Assembly: GCF_964656455.1 (NCBI RefSeq)
Contig: NC_135715.1
Coordinates: forward strand, 79,648,414-79,712,413
Length of the DNA stretch: 64,000 nucleotides
Reading direction: 5' to 3'
DNA from: Halichoerus grypus
Lineage: Eukaryota > Chordata > Mammalia > Carnivora > Phocidae
Part shown: positions 12,335 to 22,261 of the stretch, one piece after another
Position numbering within the stretch: position 1 is the stretch's first letter
Layout of the letters: each line of letters opens with the position of its first letter
The notes under the pieces: generated by a model
Told to the model about the DNA's origin: nothing
The model's database searches: none
Seen by the model: the letters and a program-made list of their open reading frames with translations, nothing else
Made by a program: the position numbers and the translations under genes

Positions 12335-12715
12335 CATTGATCATTTCTATTGTCTTTTTGGTCTCTATTTCATTTATTTCCACTCTGAAATTTGTTATTT
12401 TCTTCCTTCTACTAACTTTGGGTTTAGTTTTTCTTTTCCTAGTTCCTTGCAGTGTAGTTAGGTTGTTTATTTGAGATCTTCTGTTTATTGCTATAAACTT
12501 CCCTCTTAGAGTTGCTTCTGCCACATCCCATGTTTTGGTATATTGTATTTCCATTTTCATTTAGCTCAAGTATTAATTTCTCTTTTGATTTCTTCTTTTA
12601 CCCATTGGTTATTCAGTAACATGTTGTTTAACTTCCACATATTTGTAAATTTTCCAGTTTTCTTGTATCCTCTAGCAGTATTATAGTTCTACATTTAGGT
12701 CTATGTTCCATCTCA
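12335..12715 (-). mobile_element. L1 ORF2 remnant, minus strand
   Basis: Antisense ORF2 with reading fragments KTKPKVSRRKKITNFRVEIN and AINRRSQINNLT, typical of the segment before the reverse transcriptase domain. Broken by stops. Confidence 0.8.
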
Positions 12716-12717
12716 AA

Positions 12718-13135
12718 TTTTTTTTAAAGATTTTATTTATTTTTTTTAAGATTTTATTTATTTATTTGACAGAGAGAGTCATAGAGATAGAGAGGGAACA
12801 CAAGAAGGGGGGAGTAGAAGAGGAAGAAGCAGGCTTCCCACGGAGTAGGGAGCCTGATGTGGGGTTTGATCCCAGGACCCTGGGATCATGACCTGAGCCC
12901 TGAAGGCAGATGCTTAATGACTGAGCCACCCAGGTGCCCCTAAAGATTTTATTTATTAATTTGACAGATAGAGAGAGAGAGAGAGAACAAGCAGGGGGAG
13001 CAGCAGGCAGAGGGAGAAGGAGAAGCAGGCTCCTCGCTGAGCAGGGAGCCCGATGAGGGGCTCAATCCCAGGACCCTGGGATCATGACCTGAGCTGAAGG
13101 CAGATGCTTAACTGACTGAGCCACCCAGGTGCCCC
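12718..13135 (-). mobile_element. Two nested Can-SINEs (minus)
   Basis: One complete element (about 12738-12939) sits in the A/T tail of another (12718-12737 plus 12940-13135). AAAGATTTTATTTATT at the junction acts as the target duplication. Both heads read CCACCCAGGTGCCCC. Confidence 0.88.
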
Positions 13136-15340
13136 TCAAATTAATTTTTGAGTATGGCATGAAGTAAGGGTTGAGGTTCTTTTTCCATTTGAAAATCCAA
13201 TTTTTCTAATATCAGTTTTGAAAAATCCTTCTTTTCCCATTAATTTCACTGGTGTCTTTGAAGAAAATCAATGGACTAAATATGCAGGTCTCTATCTGGA
13301 CTTTCTATTGTGTTCCATTAGTCTACTTATCTATTTTTATGTCAATACCATACTGGCTTATACTCTTTTTTTTTTTTTAAGATTTTATTTATTTATTTGA
13401 CACAGAAAGACAGCTAGAGAGGGAACACAAGCAGGGGGAGTGGGAGAGGGAGAAGCAGGCTCCCCGCTGAGCAGGGAGCCCGATGCGGGGCTCGATCCCA
13501 GGACCCTGGGATCATGACCTGAGCCGAAGGCAGATGCCCAATGACTGAGCCACCCAGGCGCCCCTGGCTTATACTCTTAAATTTGTGCACTCCTACTGTC
13601 TCCTTCTACCACAAGATTATCTTGATTATTCTAAGGTTTTTTGCATTTTCATATAAATTTTAAAATCAGCTTGTCAGTTTGTATAAAAATGTACCCTGGG
13701 ATTGCAGTGAATCTTTTTCTGGGCTCTTTCTTCTGTTCCATTGATCTATTTGTCTATACTGTCATCAATACCACACTGTCTTGATTACTACAGCTTTATA
13801 GTAAGTCTTTAAGTTGCATAGCATCAGTCCTCCAACTTTCTTCTTCAATATTGTTTTGGCTAGTCTAGGTCTTTTGCCTCTCCATAGAAACTTTAGAATC
13901 AGTTTGTCCATATCCATAAAATAACTTGCTGGGATTTTGATTGGTATTCCATTGAACTGTAGATCAATCTTGACAATACTGAGTTTTCCTATCTATGAAC
14001 ATGGAAAATCAATGCATTTATTTAACTCTTCTTTGATCAGATTTGTCATTTTCTTCATATGGCTCTCATACATATTTTATTACATTTATATCTATGTGTT
14101 TCATTTTTGAGGGTGCTAATATAAATGATACCGTGTTTTTAATTTTAAATTCCATTTGTTGGAATATAGGAAAGCAATTGGCTTTTGTATATTAACCTGT
14201 ATCCTGCAACCTTGGTATAATTGTTCACTAGTTTCAATAATTTTTTTTTTTACATTATTTGCAAATCTAATTAAAACCTTTTTGAAGTTTTTATTTTAAT
14301 TTCAGTTACGTTTCAAGGGTTTTATGTTGATTCTTTTGAATTTTCAACATAGATAATGATATCATCTCTAAACAAAGAAAATTTTAATTTCTTCCTTCCT
14401 TGTCTATAGATCTGTTACTTCCTTTTCTTGCCTTATTGCATTAGCAAGGACTTCTAGTACAATATTAAAAAGGAGTGAAGAGAGGGGCAATCTTTGCCTT
14501 GTACCTGATCTTCATGGAAAAGCTTCTAGTTTCTCACCGTTAAGTATAATATTAGCTATAGTTTTTTTTTTTTTATAGTCTTTACTCTGTTGAAGAGATT
14601 CTCTATTCATTGTTTACTGAGAGTTTTTAGCATCAATGAATGTTCGATCTTCTCAAATGCTTTTTCTGAATCTATTGATATGATCATGTGATTTTTCATT
14701 TTTAGTTTGTTGATGTAATGGATCACATTAATTGATTTCTTAATGTTGAATCAGACTTGTATACCTGTGATAAATCCCACTTGGTCACGATGTATTGTTC
14801 TTTTTATACTTTTTTGGATCCAACTTGCTAATATTTTGTTGAGGATTTTTGCACCTATGTTACTGAGAGATATTGCTTTGTAGTTTTCTTCTCTTATAAT
14901 GTCTTTGTCTAGTTTTGGTATTAGGGTAATGCTGCCCTTATAGAATGAGTTAGGAATTATTCCTACTGCTTCTCTACTCTGAAAGACATTATAGAGACTT
15001 GGTATAATTTCTTCCTTAAATGTTTGGTAGAATTCACCAGTGGACTCATCTGGGACTGGTGCTTTATGTTTTGGAAGGTTATTAATTATTGATTCAATTT
15101 CTTTAACAGATACAGGTCTATTCATATTTTCCATTTCTTCTTGTGTGAGTTTTGGCAGATACTGTCTTTTGAGGAATCAGTCCATTTTATCTAGATTATC
15201 AAATTTGTGGGCATGGTTGTTCACAACATTGAATCTATAGATCAATTGGGAAGAACTGACATCTTCACATTTTTAGTTTTCTAATCCCATTACCTTAAAA
15301 TTTTTCTCCATTTATCTTAATCTTTTAAGAATTCTCTCAA
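13136..15340 (-). mobile_element. L1 ORF2 remnants, minus strand, with one SINE
   Basis: Antisense ORF2. The clearest part, 14751-15134, reads VSVKEIESIINNLPKHKAPV, then ESTGEFYQTFKEEIIPSLYN and KGSITLIPKLDKD, reverse-transcriptase fingers/palm sequence. Duplicated ORF2 order (13.2-14.0 versus 14.7-15.2 kb) again implies more than one L1. Confidence 0.88.
13365..13565 (-). mobile_element. Can-SINE (minus) with TSD
   Basis: T-rich tail, AAGATTTTATTTATTTATTT, terminal CCCAGGCGCCCC. TGGCTTATACTCTT flanks both ends. Confidence 0.94.
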
Positions 15341-15342
15341 TT

Positions 15343-15563
15343 GGGGCACCTGGGTGGCTGGCTCAGTCAGTTAAGCCTGCCTTCAGCTCAGGTCATGATC
15401 CCAGGGTCCTGGGATCAAGCCCCACATCGGGCTCCTTGCTCAGCAGAGAGCCTGCTTTTCCTTCTCCCTCTGCCCCTTTCTCTGCCGCTCCCTCTGCCAC
15501 TCCCCCTGCTTTGTGCTCTCTCACTCTCACTCTCTCTCAAATAAATATAATCTTTAAAAAAAA
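15343..15563 (+). mobile_element. Can-SINE (plus)
   Basis: GGGGCACCTGGGTGGCTGGC head with a small duplication (GGCTGGCTCAG), long CT-rich body, CAAATAAATATAATC tail. The flanks AGAATTCTCTCAAT and AGAATTCCCTCAAT are a target-site duplication. Confidence 0.92.
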
Positions 15564-16210
15564 AGAATTCCCTCAATAATGTTTTGTAGTTTTCATTTTA
15601 GAAATCTTTCATATCTTTAAAAAAAATTATTGTTAGGCATTTGATGTTTTTAATACCATTATAAATGGTATTTTAAAATTGTATTTTCCAAGTATTTGTG
15701 GCTAGTACATGAAATTAAAATTGATTTTTGTAGTTTGACCTTATGTCCTTTGACCTTGTCTCAGCTTTTGTTTGTCTGACTTTTGTTAATTTCCTTCATT
15801 TTTTCTTTTTTTCAGGTTTTTTGTTAGTTAATCTGAATACATACATATATATAGATAGATAGATACATTTTAGTTACTTGTTCTTAGTTTTTTTTTAAAC
15901 TGAAGTATACTGGACATACAGTGTTATATTAGTTACAGGTGCACAACATAGTGATTTAATAATTCTATACATTATACTACGCTCACAATCATACAGATGT
16001 AATTACCATCTGTCATCATACAATGTTATTACAATATTATGACTAATATTCCCTATGCTATACTTTTCATCCCCATTATTATTTCTTTATAACTGGAAAT
16101 TTGTACCTCTTAATACTGTTCACCTATTTGCCCATCCCTTCCAGCCCTGTTCCCTCTGGCAACTGCCAGTTTGTTCTCTGTATTTATGATTATGGAAAAA
16201 AGTCTCCTTT
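15564..16210 (-). mobile_element. L1 remnants including an L1M-type 3' UTR, minus strand
   Basis: 15885-16190 is antisense to an L1 3' UTR (ACTGAAGTATACTGGACATA…ATTCTATACATTATACTACG…CCATCCCTTCCAGCCC). The preceding bases are older ORF2 sequence. A GATA/TACA tract lies at about 15838-15868. Confidence 0.75.
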
Positions 16211-16217
16211 ATTTTTA

Positions 16218-16740
16218 TTTTTTATTTATGTTTTTTAAAGATTCTATTTATTTGCTAGAGAGAGAGAGAGCACAAGTGCACAGCAGGGGGAGCAGCAGGC
16301 AGAGGGAGAAGCAAGCAGAAGGAGACACAGGCTCCCTGCTGAGCAAGGAGCCCCACTGATCTCAGGACTCTGGGATCACGATCCCAGCCCAAGGCAGACA
16401 CTTAACTGACTGAGCCACCCAAGCGTCCATCTCCTTTATTTTTAAAAAATCTTTTCTGCCAGATATAGAGTTCTTAGTTTATAGGGCTTTTTTCTTTCAG
16501 CACTTTAAAGATATTATTTGATTACCTTTTAGCTTCCATTCTTTTTATTTTTTAAGATTTTATTTATTTATTTATTTGAGAGAGAGAGAGCACAAGCAGT
16601 TGGAGCAGCAGGCAGAGGGAGAGGGAGAAGCAGGCTCCTCAATGAGCAGAGAGATGGACATGGGGCTCGATCCCAGCACCCTGAGATCATGACCTAAGCT
16701 GAAGGCAGCTGCTTAACCAACTGAACCACCTGGGTGCCTC
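16218..16740 (-). mobile_element. Two Can-SINEs (minus) in L1
   Basis: Elements at about 16218-16428 (flanked by TCTCCTTTATTTTTA) and about 16545-16739 (flanked by TAGCTTCCATT). Both are older copies with GAGAGAGAGAGCACAAG tails and CACCCAAGCGTCC or CACCTGGGTGCC heads. Between them lies antisense L1 5' sequence (TTTCTTTCAGCACTTTAAAG). Confidence 0.88.
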
Positions 16741-16790
16741 TAGCTTCCATTATTTCTGATGTGAAATAATTTAAAATTCTTATAGATGTT

Positions 16791-17336
16791 GGGGCGCCTG
16801 GGTGGCTCAGTCGGTTGAGTGTCCAACTCTTGACCTGGACTTGAGTCTTGAGCTCAGGGTTATGAATTCAAGCCCTGTGTTGGGCTCCACTGTGGAGCCT
16901 ACTTTAAAAAAAAATCTGGGGTGCCTGGGTGGGTCAGTTGGTTAAGCGGCTGCCTTCGGCTCAGGTCATGATCCCAGGGTCCTGGGATTGGGTCCCGCAT
17001 CCAGCTCCTTGCTCTGTAGGGAGCCTGCTTCTCCCTCTCCCTCTGCCTGCTATTCCACCTGCTTGTACTCTCTCTCTCTCTGTCAAATAAATAAAATCGT
17101 TTAAAAAAAAAGGATTAAAAATAAAAAAAATTTTAAAAAAATCTGTCCCGTGGCGCCTGGGTGGCTCAGTCGTTAAGCGTCTGCCTTTGGCTCAGGTCAT
17201 GATCCCAGAGTCCTGGGATCAAGCCCCGCATCAGGCTCCCAGCTCCGCGGGAGGCCTGCTTCTCCCTCTCCCACTCCCCCTGCTTGTGTTCCCTCTCTCT
17301 CTGTGTCTCTCTCTGTCAAATAAAAAGAAAAAAAAA
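16791..17336 (+). mobile_element. Three Can-SINEs in tandem (plus)
   Basis: Copies start near 16791 (GGGGCGCCTGGGTGGCTCAG, older short type), 16918 (GGGTGCCTGGGTGGGTCAG) and 17152 (TGGCGCCTGGGTGGCTCAG). One outer direct repeat, AAATTCTTATAGATGTT, flanks the whole array at about 16774 and 17334, so later copies landed in the A-rich tails of earlier ones. Confidence 0.9.
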
Positions 17337-17405
17337 TTCTTATAGATGTTCTCCTGACTCTAATGTGTCCTTGTTTTCTGTCTGCTTTAAGATTTATCTG
17401 TGGTT

Positions 17406-17836
17406 GGGGAAATTGGAGGGAGCGATGAACCATGAGAGACTATAGACTCTGAGAAACAAACAGCGTTTCAGAGGGGATGGGGGTGGAGGGATGGGTTATC
17501 CCGGTGATGTGTATTAAGGAGGGCACGTACTGCATGGAGCACTGGGTGTTATACAAAAACAATGGATCGTGGATCACCACATCAAATGCTAATGATGGGG
17601 GCGCCTGGGTGGCTCAGTTGTTAAGCATCTGCCTTCCGCTCAGGTCATGATCCCAGGGTCCTGGGATCGAGCCCCGCATTGGGCTCCCTGCTCACCGGGA
17701 AGCCTGCTTCTCCCTCTCCCACTCCCCCTGCTTGTGTTCTGTCTCTCTCTGTCAAATAAATAAAATCTTTAAAACAAAAACAAAAACAAAAACAAAACTA
17801 ATGATGTTTGGTGACTAACATAACATAAAAAAAAAA
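17406..17836 (+). mobile_element. Short L1 3' UTR insertion (plus) containing a Can-SINE
   Basis: L1 3' UTR segment (GGGAAATTGGAGGGAGCGATG…GAGCACTGGGTGTTATA…GGTGACTAACATAACATAAAAAA). AAGATTTATCTGTGGTT flanks it at about 17390 and 17837. A Can-SINE at about 17598-17795 splits it, with ACTAATGATG/GCTAATGATG as its duplication. Strongly 5'-truncated. Confidence 0.88.
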
Positions 17837-19130
17837 AAGATTTATCTGTGGTTTTCAGCAGTTTGATTCTGGTCCACTTAAATGTGGTTCTATTTGTATT
17901 TATCCTGCCTGAAGCTCTGTTGAATTTCTCAGATCTTTAAGTTGGACGTCTTTCAATAATTTTAGAAAAAATTCAGTTATTATTTATTCAAACATTTTTC
18001 TATCTACTCTCTTTCCTTCTGGGATCCCAATTACACAAATGTAAAACCTTTTGATATCATTCCACATGTCCTGGATTCTCTTCTTTTTTCATTCTATTTT
18101 TTTTCTATGCTTCAGTTTGGGTAATTTTTATTACCACCTTATATTATTGTAATTTAAGTTACATGATCTTTTTTTGTTTTGTTTTGTACATTCTGCTACT
18201 AAGCCCATCCAATGACCCTTTCATTGAAGATACTGTATTTTCCAGTTCTAGGATTTTCATTTGATACTTATAGTTTCCATCTATTTGCTGAGATCCTCCC
18301 ATTTGTTCACCCATTCTGTTCTTCTTTTCTGATAAATCCTTTACTGTATTTATAATAGCAGTTTTAAATCCTTGTCTGCTAATTCCAACATCAGGGGCAT
18401 CTGTAGGTCAGCATCTGTAGTCCATTTTCCCCTAGATTATAAGTCATACTTCCCTGCTTCTTTGTATGTTATTAAATTTTCATTCTAGATTGTACTGTGA
18501 AAATTGTGGAGACTCTGGATTATGCTATCTTATTCTAAAGAGTGTTGAGTTTTGTTCTGGTGTATCCTTTGAAAGCTTTGTTTTAGGTTTTGTTAGGGTG
18601 GGCCTATTTTGTATTTCCCCTTCATCCTGTGGTAGTCTTTGATCATGATTTATGGTCCTTTTGACACTTTTTGGGTTTTAGTGGAAAACTTGAGATGTTT
18701 ATAAATTCTAACTTGCTATAATTCAAATGCCAAATTCTGTCTCCCCAACACTTGGCAGCAGCCGAAATCTCTGCTCTACTCTTTCTTTCTAGTTGTTGCT
18801 TTTTTCTGGATTCCTTGAAGTCACACCCTGTGTATGTATGGGTTAGGGGAGAACCAATGATCTGAGGGAATTTGTATGCAGATTTCAGAGCTCCCTGCTC
18901 CATGGCTCACTCCTTTCTAGGTTTTTCACCCTTAATTTCCAGCTACTCTAGCAGCCTTGAACTCTGACCCCTATGTCAATATCCCATTAAGACTTTCTGT
19001 TTCAGTTCTAATCTCTCAAGTGCCTCATGAACTGAGAAGTACCTTTGGGTGAACAGCTGGATAAATGTGGAGCTCACCTCATTTTCTTCTTTTTTTTTCA
19101 GGGATTTTGTACCCTTTGGTTTCTGCTTGT
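17837..19130 (-). mobile_element. Probable L1 5' region, minus strand, degraded
   Basis: Continues antisense L1 sequence of the ORF1/5' UTR type: TTTGTTCACCCATTCTGTTC, TTTTAAATCCTTGTCTGCTAATTCC, and a TCCAACATCAGGGGCATCTG-like segment. No open frame of note. Assigned by comparison with the parallel block at 47.7-49.7 kb. Confidence 0.6.
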
Positions 19131-20116
19131 GTTTTTTATTGCATTACAGGCCTTAAAAGAGTGGTTTTAAAATATTTTGTCTGGGGTTAAAAAATGTTTT
19201 TGGTAGGAGAGTTAGTCTGATACAATCTCTTTTATCATTCCAGGAACTAGAATTCTCCTCATGCAGATATTCATCAGTTCTTTTTAGTGTAGTGCAAGTC
19301 AAACAAAGATCTGCTAACCCTCGGATAAGCCTGGAGTATGAAAACCCTGACATTTTTTGAGGAGATAGCAGGGTAGTTAGACATTGCTGTTCAATGAATA
19401 CTGACTAGTTGTTTAATAAAATGTTTATTTTATTAAAAAAAAATCTCTTAACCTAGGACTAGCATTTGACCTTTAAACTACTTGCTCATCCATCCCCTTC
19501 ATTATCATGACAAGAAACAGGTCCATAGAGGTTGAACTTGCTCTGGTAAAGACAGACTAGATGCTCATAAAAGCTGTTTTCTCTTCCTCAACACAAAGTT
19601 TAAGTACATTTCCCAGCCTTCTTGTATCTGGATGGAGTTCTGTTACTAGATCCTGCCACATTTTCTCTTTTCTCCTCCTATCTACCAGGTAGGTGATGCC
19701 AGAGCAATTTTCTTCTTTTCTTTTTACCAGAGTAATTTTAAAGACACTTTTGATAATGGTAGAGCCACAATATGGAAGGAGCCTGGGTCTCTACATGACA
19801 ACCTGGAGTGGAATTTTCTGCTGACCACTATTTTACTGTGATATGGGCAAGAAAATAATCTTTATGTTAAGCTACTGAAATTTTGGATTTTTAAAATAGA
19901 AGTTATTGCTAATTATGCTAATTAATTTGCACAGGCAATACCCTAATTATTGGTAAAGATATGACTATAAATTAGTCCTCTGTTTCCTTGATGGTTAACA
20001 AATAAAATTCCACTCATATGTAACTTACATAATTATTATATTAGTACACTAGTTTACAACAAAATTTACAACAATTAAGAGCATGCCATTTTATTAATAG
20101 AAAAATGGTGACTTAC
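19131..20116. other. Intron, no recognised feature
   Basis: Low-GC sequence without clear repeat or gene content. ORFs are short and without recognisable motifs. Confidence 0.6.
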
Positions 20117-20216
20117 CCAGAGATCGAATGCCTTTTTGTTCAAGAAAGCTGTTTAAAATATTTATATTAAGGTTTAATATAAATCCCAGTTCTGGTGTAA
20201 GTTTCCAGAAGCCATC
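20117..20216 (-). CDS. PARP4: PARP4 exon: MVP-interaction domain
   Basis: 100 bp encoding DGFWKLTPELGFILNLNINI, then LNSFLEQKGIRSL and the first base of a Gly codon. Human has DGFWKLTPELGLILNLNTNG. This region of the protein binds major vault protein and targets PARP4 to vaults. Acceptor ATTTTATAG, donor GTAAGT. Confidence 0.97.
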
Positions 20217-22013
20217 CTATAAAATAAAACAAATTTAAGCCACATTATTGAAATTTATTCACATACATAAGAACTTAATATAATAAATGTTTCTAATTAT
20301 TTCAATTCCGTTTAAGACATTTCTAAAAATTTTATTATCAAAAATTTTTATTATTTTTATTATTCTTAAAATGGAAGTTCTTCATATACTAGTGACTCAA
20401 TATTTTTGGGAATCTCAAAAATACTATGGATGTTATGTATCAGGTGGCACTTATAAAAAGTATGGAAAGAGGCTCATGTGTAAGGATTTTTAAAAATGGT
20501 GTTATGCAGTTTTTTCTTCTAGTAATGCTTTGAACTGATGTTTCTCAAACTTTTAAGTAGCATGATTCCTTTTGAGCAACATTAAAAATGTGCCTTTATG
20601 ATGTCTGAAATATGAAAATGACATTTTTTTTACTAAATATAAAATTGTTATGGTGAATATGCTTTTTAAAACTACCTTATTTATTCTCACTGTCCCCTGC
20701 CCACTTCAACTAACTTTTAAGGCTGATGTTTTTTACATATTATGAGGTAGTTGTAAGCCTGAACATGGGGATCTTGAACTTGAAGTAGATCGACTCCAGG
20801 TCTCAGGGGAAATAATACAGGGAACAGAAAGGAGGGTGAAGTCATAGGCAGATGCACAGACTCTACAGCAATAATTTGAAAAATAACAGCAGTGATATAT
20901 GCTAACTAGTGTTGAACTAGTTCTAGGTGCCGGGTTTTTAAAAAAAAATCTTTTTAGCCACTTCTTGTGGAGAGGCTATTACTATACCTTTTGCAGATGA
21001 GAACCACTTTTCAGATGAATACTGAGGCACAGAAAAGTTAAAGCAACTTGTTCAAAGTCACACAGCTAACAAGCAGCGGAGGCACAATTTAAGCCCCAAC
21101 AGTCTGGCTCCAGGGCCCATAGATAGCAGTATCTGCTATACTGCTTCCAACACTGCTTTCATGTACATTCTTTCAGGTAAAAAAAAAAAAAAAGAAAAAA
21201 AAGCTGGGCAGCTGTTATTATCTCGTTTAAACCTCAAAACCACTCTAGGAGGCAGACACTATTATTATCCCCAGTATATGGGTGAAGAAACTAAGACTGA
21301 GAAAGGTTATCTGACTTGTCTTAAATCACAAAGAAGTAGGACTGAGGCTCCAATTTAGTCTCACACTAAATCAAGTTGCTTTTCCACTTCACTAAACTAC
21401 TTTACATCAAAACACAAAATTACATGTGTGAGACTGGGTCTTAGTACCAGTGCAGGAACTATATTTATTGAATGTTTATTACCTTCACAAATGGAATGAT
21501 AATCTTTAACACAGTCTTACATGTTGAGTATCATTCCCAAGACCATATGTGAAAACAATCAGAATATACTTACAACACTTGTTCTTTATTTCACAATGGG
21601 AAGTTTACATGATTGCAATTCATCTATCTGTTCTAGAAGCTAGGAAATCAAGGTGTTACCCCATGACCCATTCAGGGATGCTAATTTTCAACTGAGGAAT
21701 ATTAACATTCACTTGCATGATATTCTGGACTAACAATTAAAAATAGATAAATACCATCATCAAGCACACTGTATTGTTCAATGACTTTTTTCAAGCAAGA
21801 TTTTCTCAATGAAGGAAGCAGCGTGTTATTTACATTCTTCCACTATCTATCAACCAGGATAGATTCCAACTGGATGAAAAATTAAATGTAAACAAGAAAC
21901 CATGAACAATTTTAAAAAATAAGTTGATTACATTACTTACCTCAGTAATGCCCTGGTAACATTTCAATGACCAGCTACTTTGAATAGCTCTGTTCTGAAC
22001 TCTAAAGCTAATT
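20217..22013. other. Intron with two MIR-type remnants
   Basis: MIR-like segments at about 20985-21150 (GCAGATGAGAACCACTTTTC, GAGGCACAGAAAAGTTAAAG, GTCACACAGCTAACAAGC) and 21205-21400 (ACTAAGACTGAGAAAGGTTA). An A-rich tract lies at 21179-21203. A 70-bp patch near-identical to 24.76 kb lies at 21856-21925. The rest is unremarkable. Confidence 0.65.
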
Positions 22014-22025
22014 AACCATAGACTT

Positions 22026-22215
22026 GGGGCGCCCGGGTGGCTTAGTCGTTAAGCGTCTGCCTTCGGCTCGGGTCGTGATCCCGGGATCCTGGAATCGAGC
22101 CCTGCATAGGGCTCCCTGCTTGGTGGGAAGCCTGCTTCTCCCTCTCCCCCTGCTTGTGTTCCCTCTCTTGCTATGTCTCTCTCTCTGTGTCAGATAAATA
22201 AAATCTTAAAAAAAA
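22026..22215 (+). mobile_element. Can-SINE (plus), 46 bp downstream of the large PARP4 exon
   Basis: GGGGCGCCCGGGTGGCTTAG head; ACCATAGACTT flanks both sides. It ends 46 bp from the donor of the 1050-bp exon, antisense to the gene, and its tail contains the stop that ends the long open frame. Confidence 0.95.
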
Positions 22216-22261
22216 CCAAAAAACAAAAAACCATAGACTTAAGGATAAATAAGACTAATAC

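Noticed and set aside
14751..15134. Reverse-transcriptase-like gene as a retron or other novel system
   Set aside because: Motifs and neighbours are those of mammalian L1 ORF2; the surroundings are nested L1 and SINE remnants.
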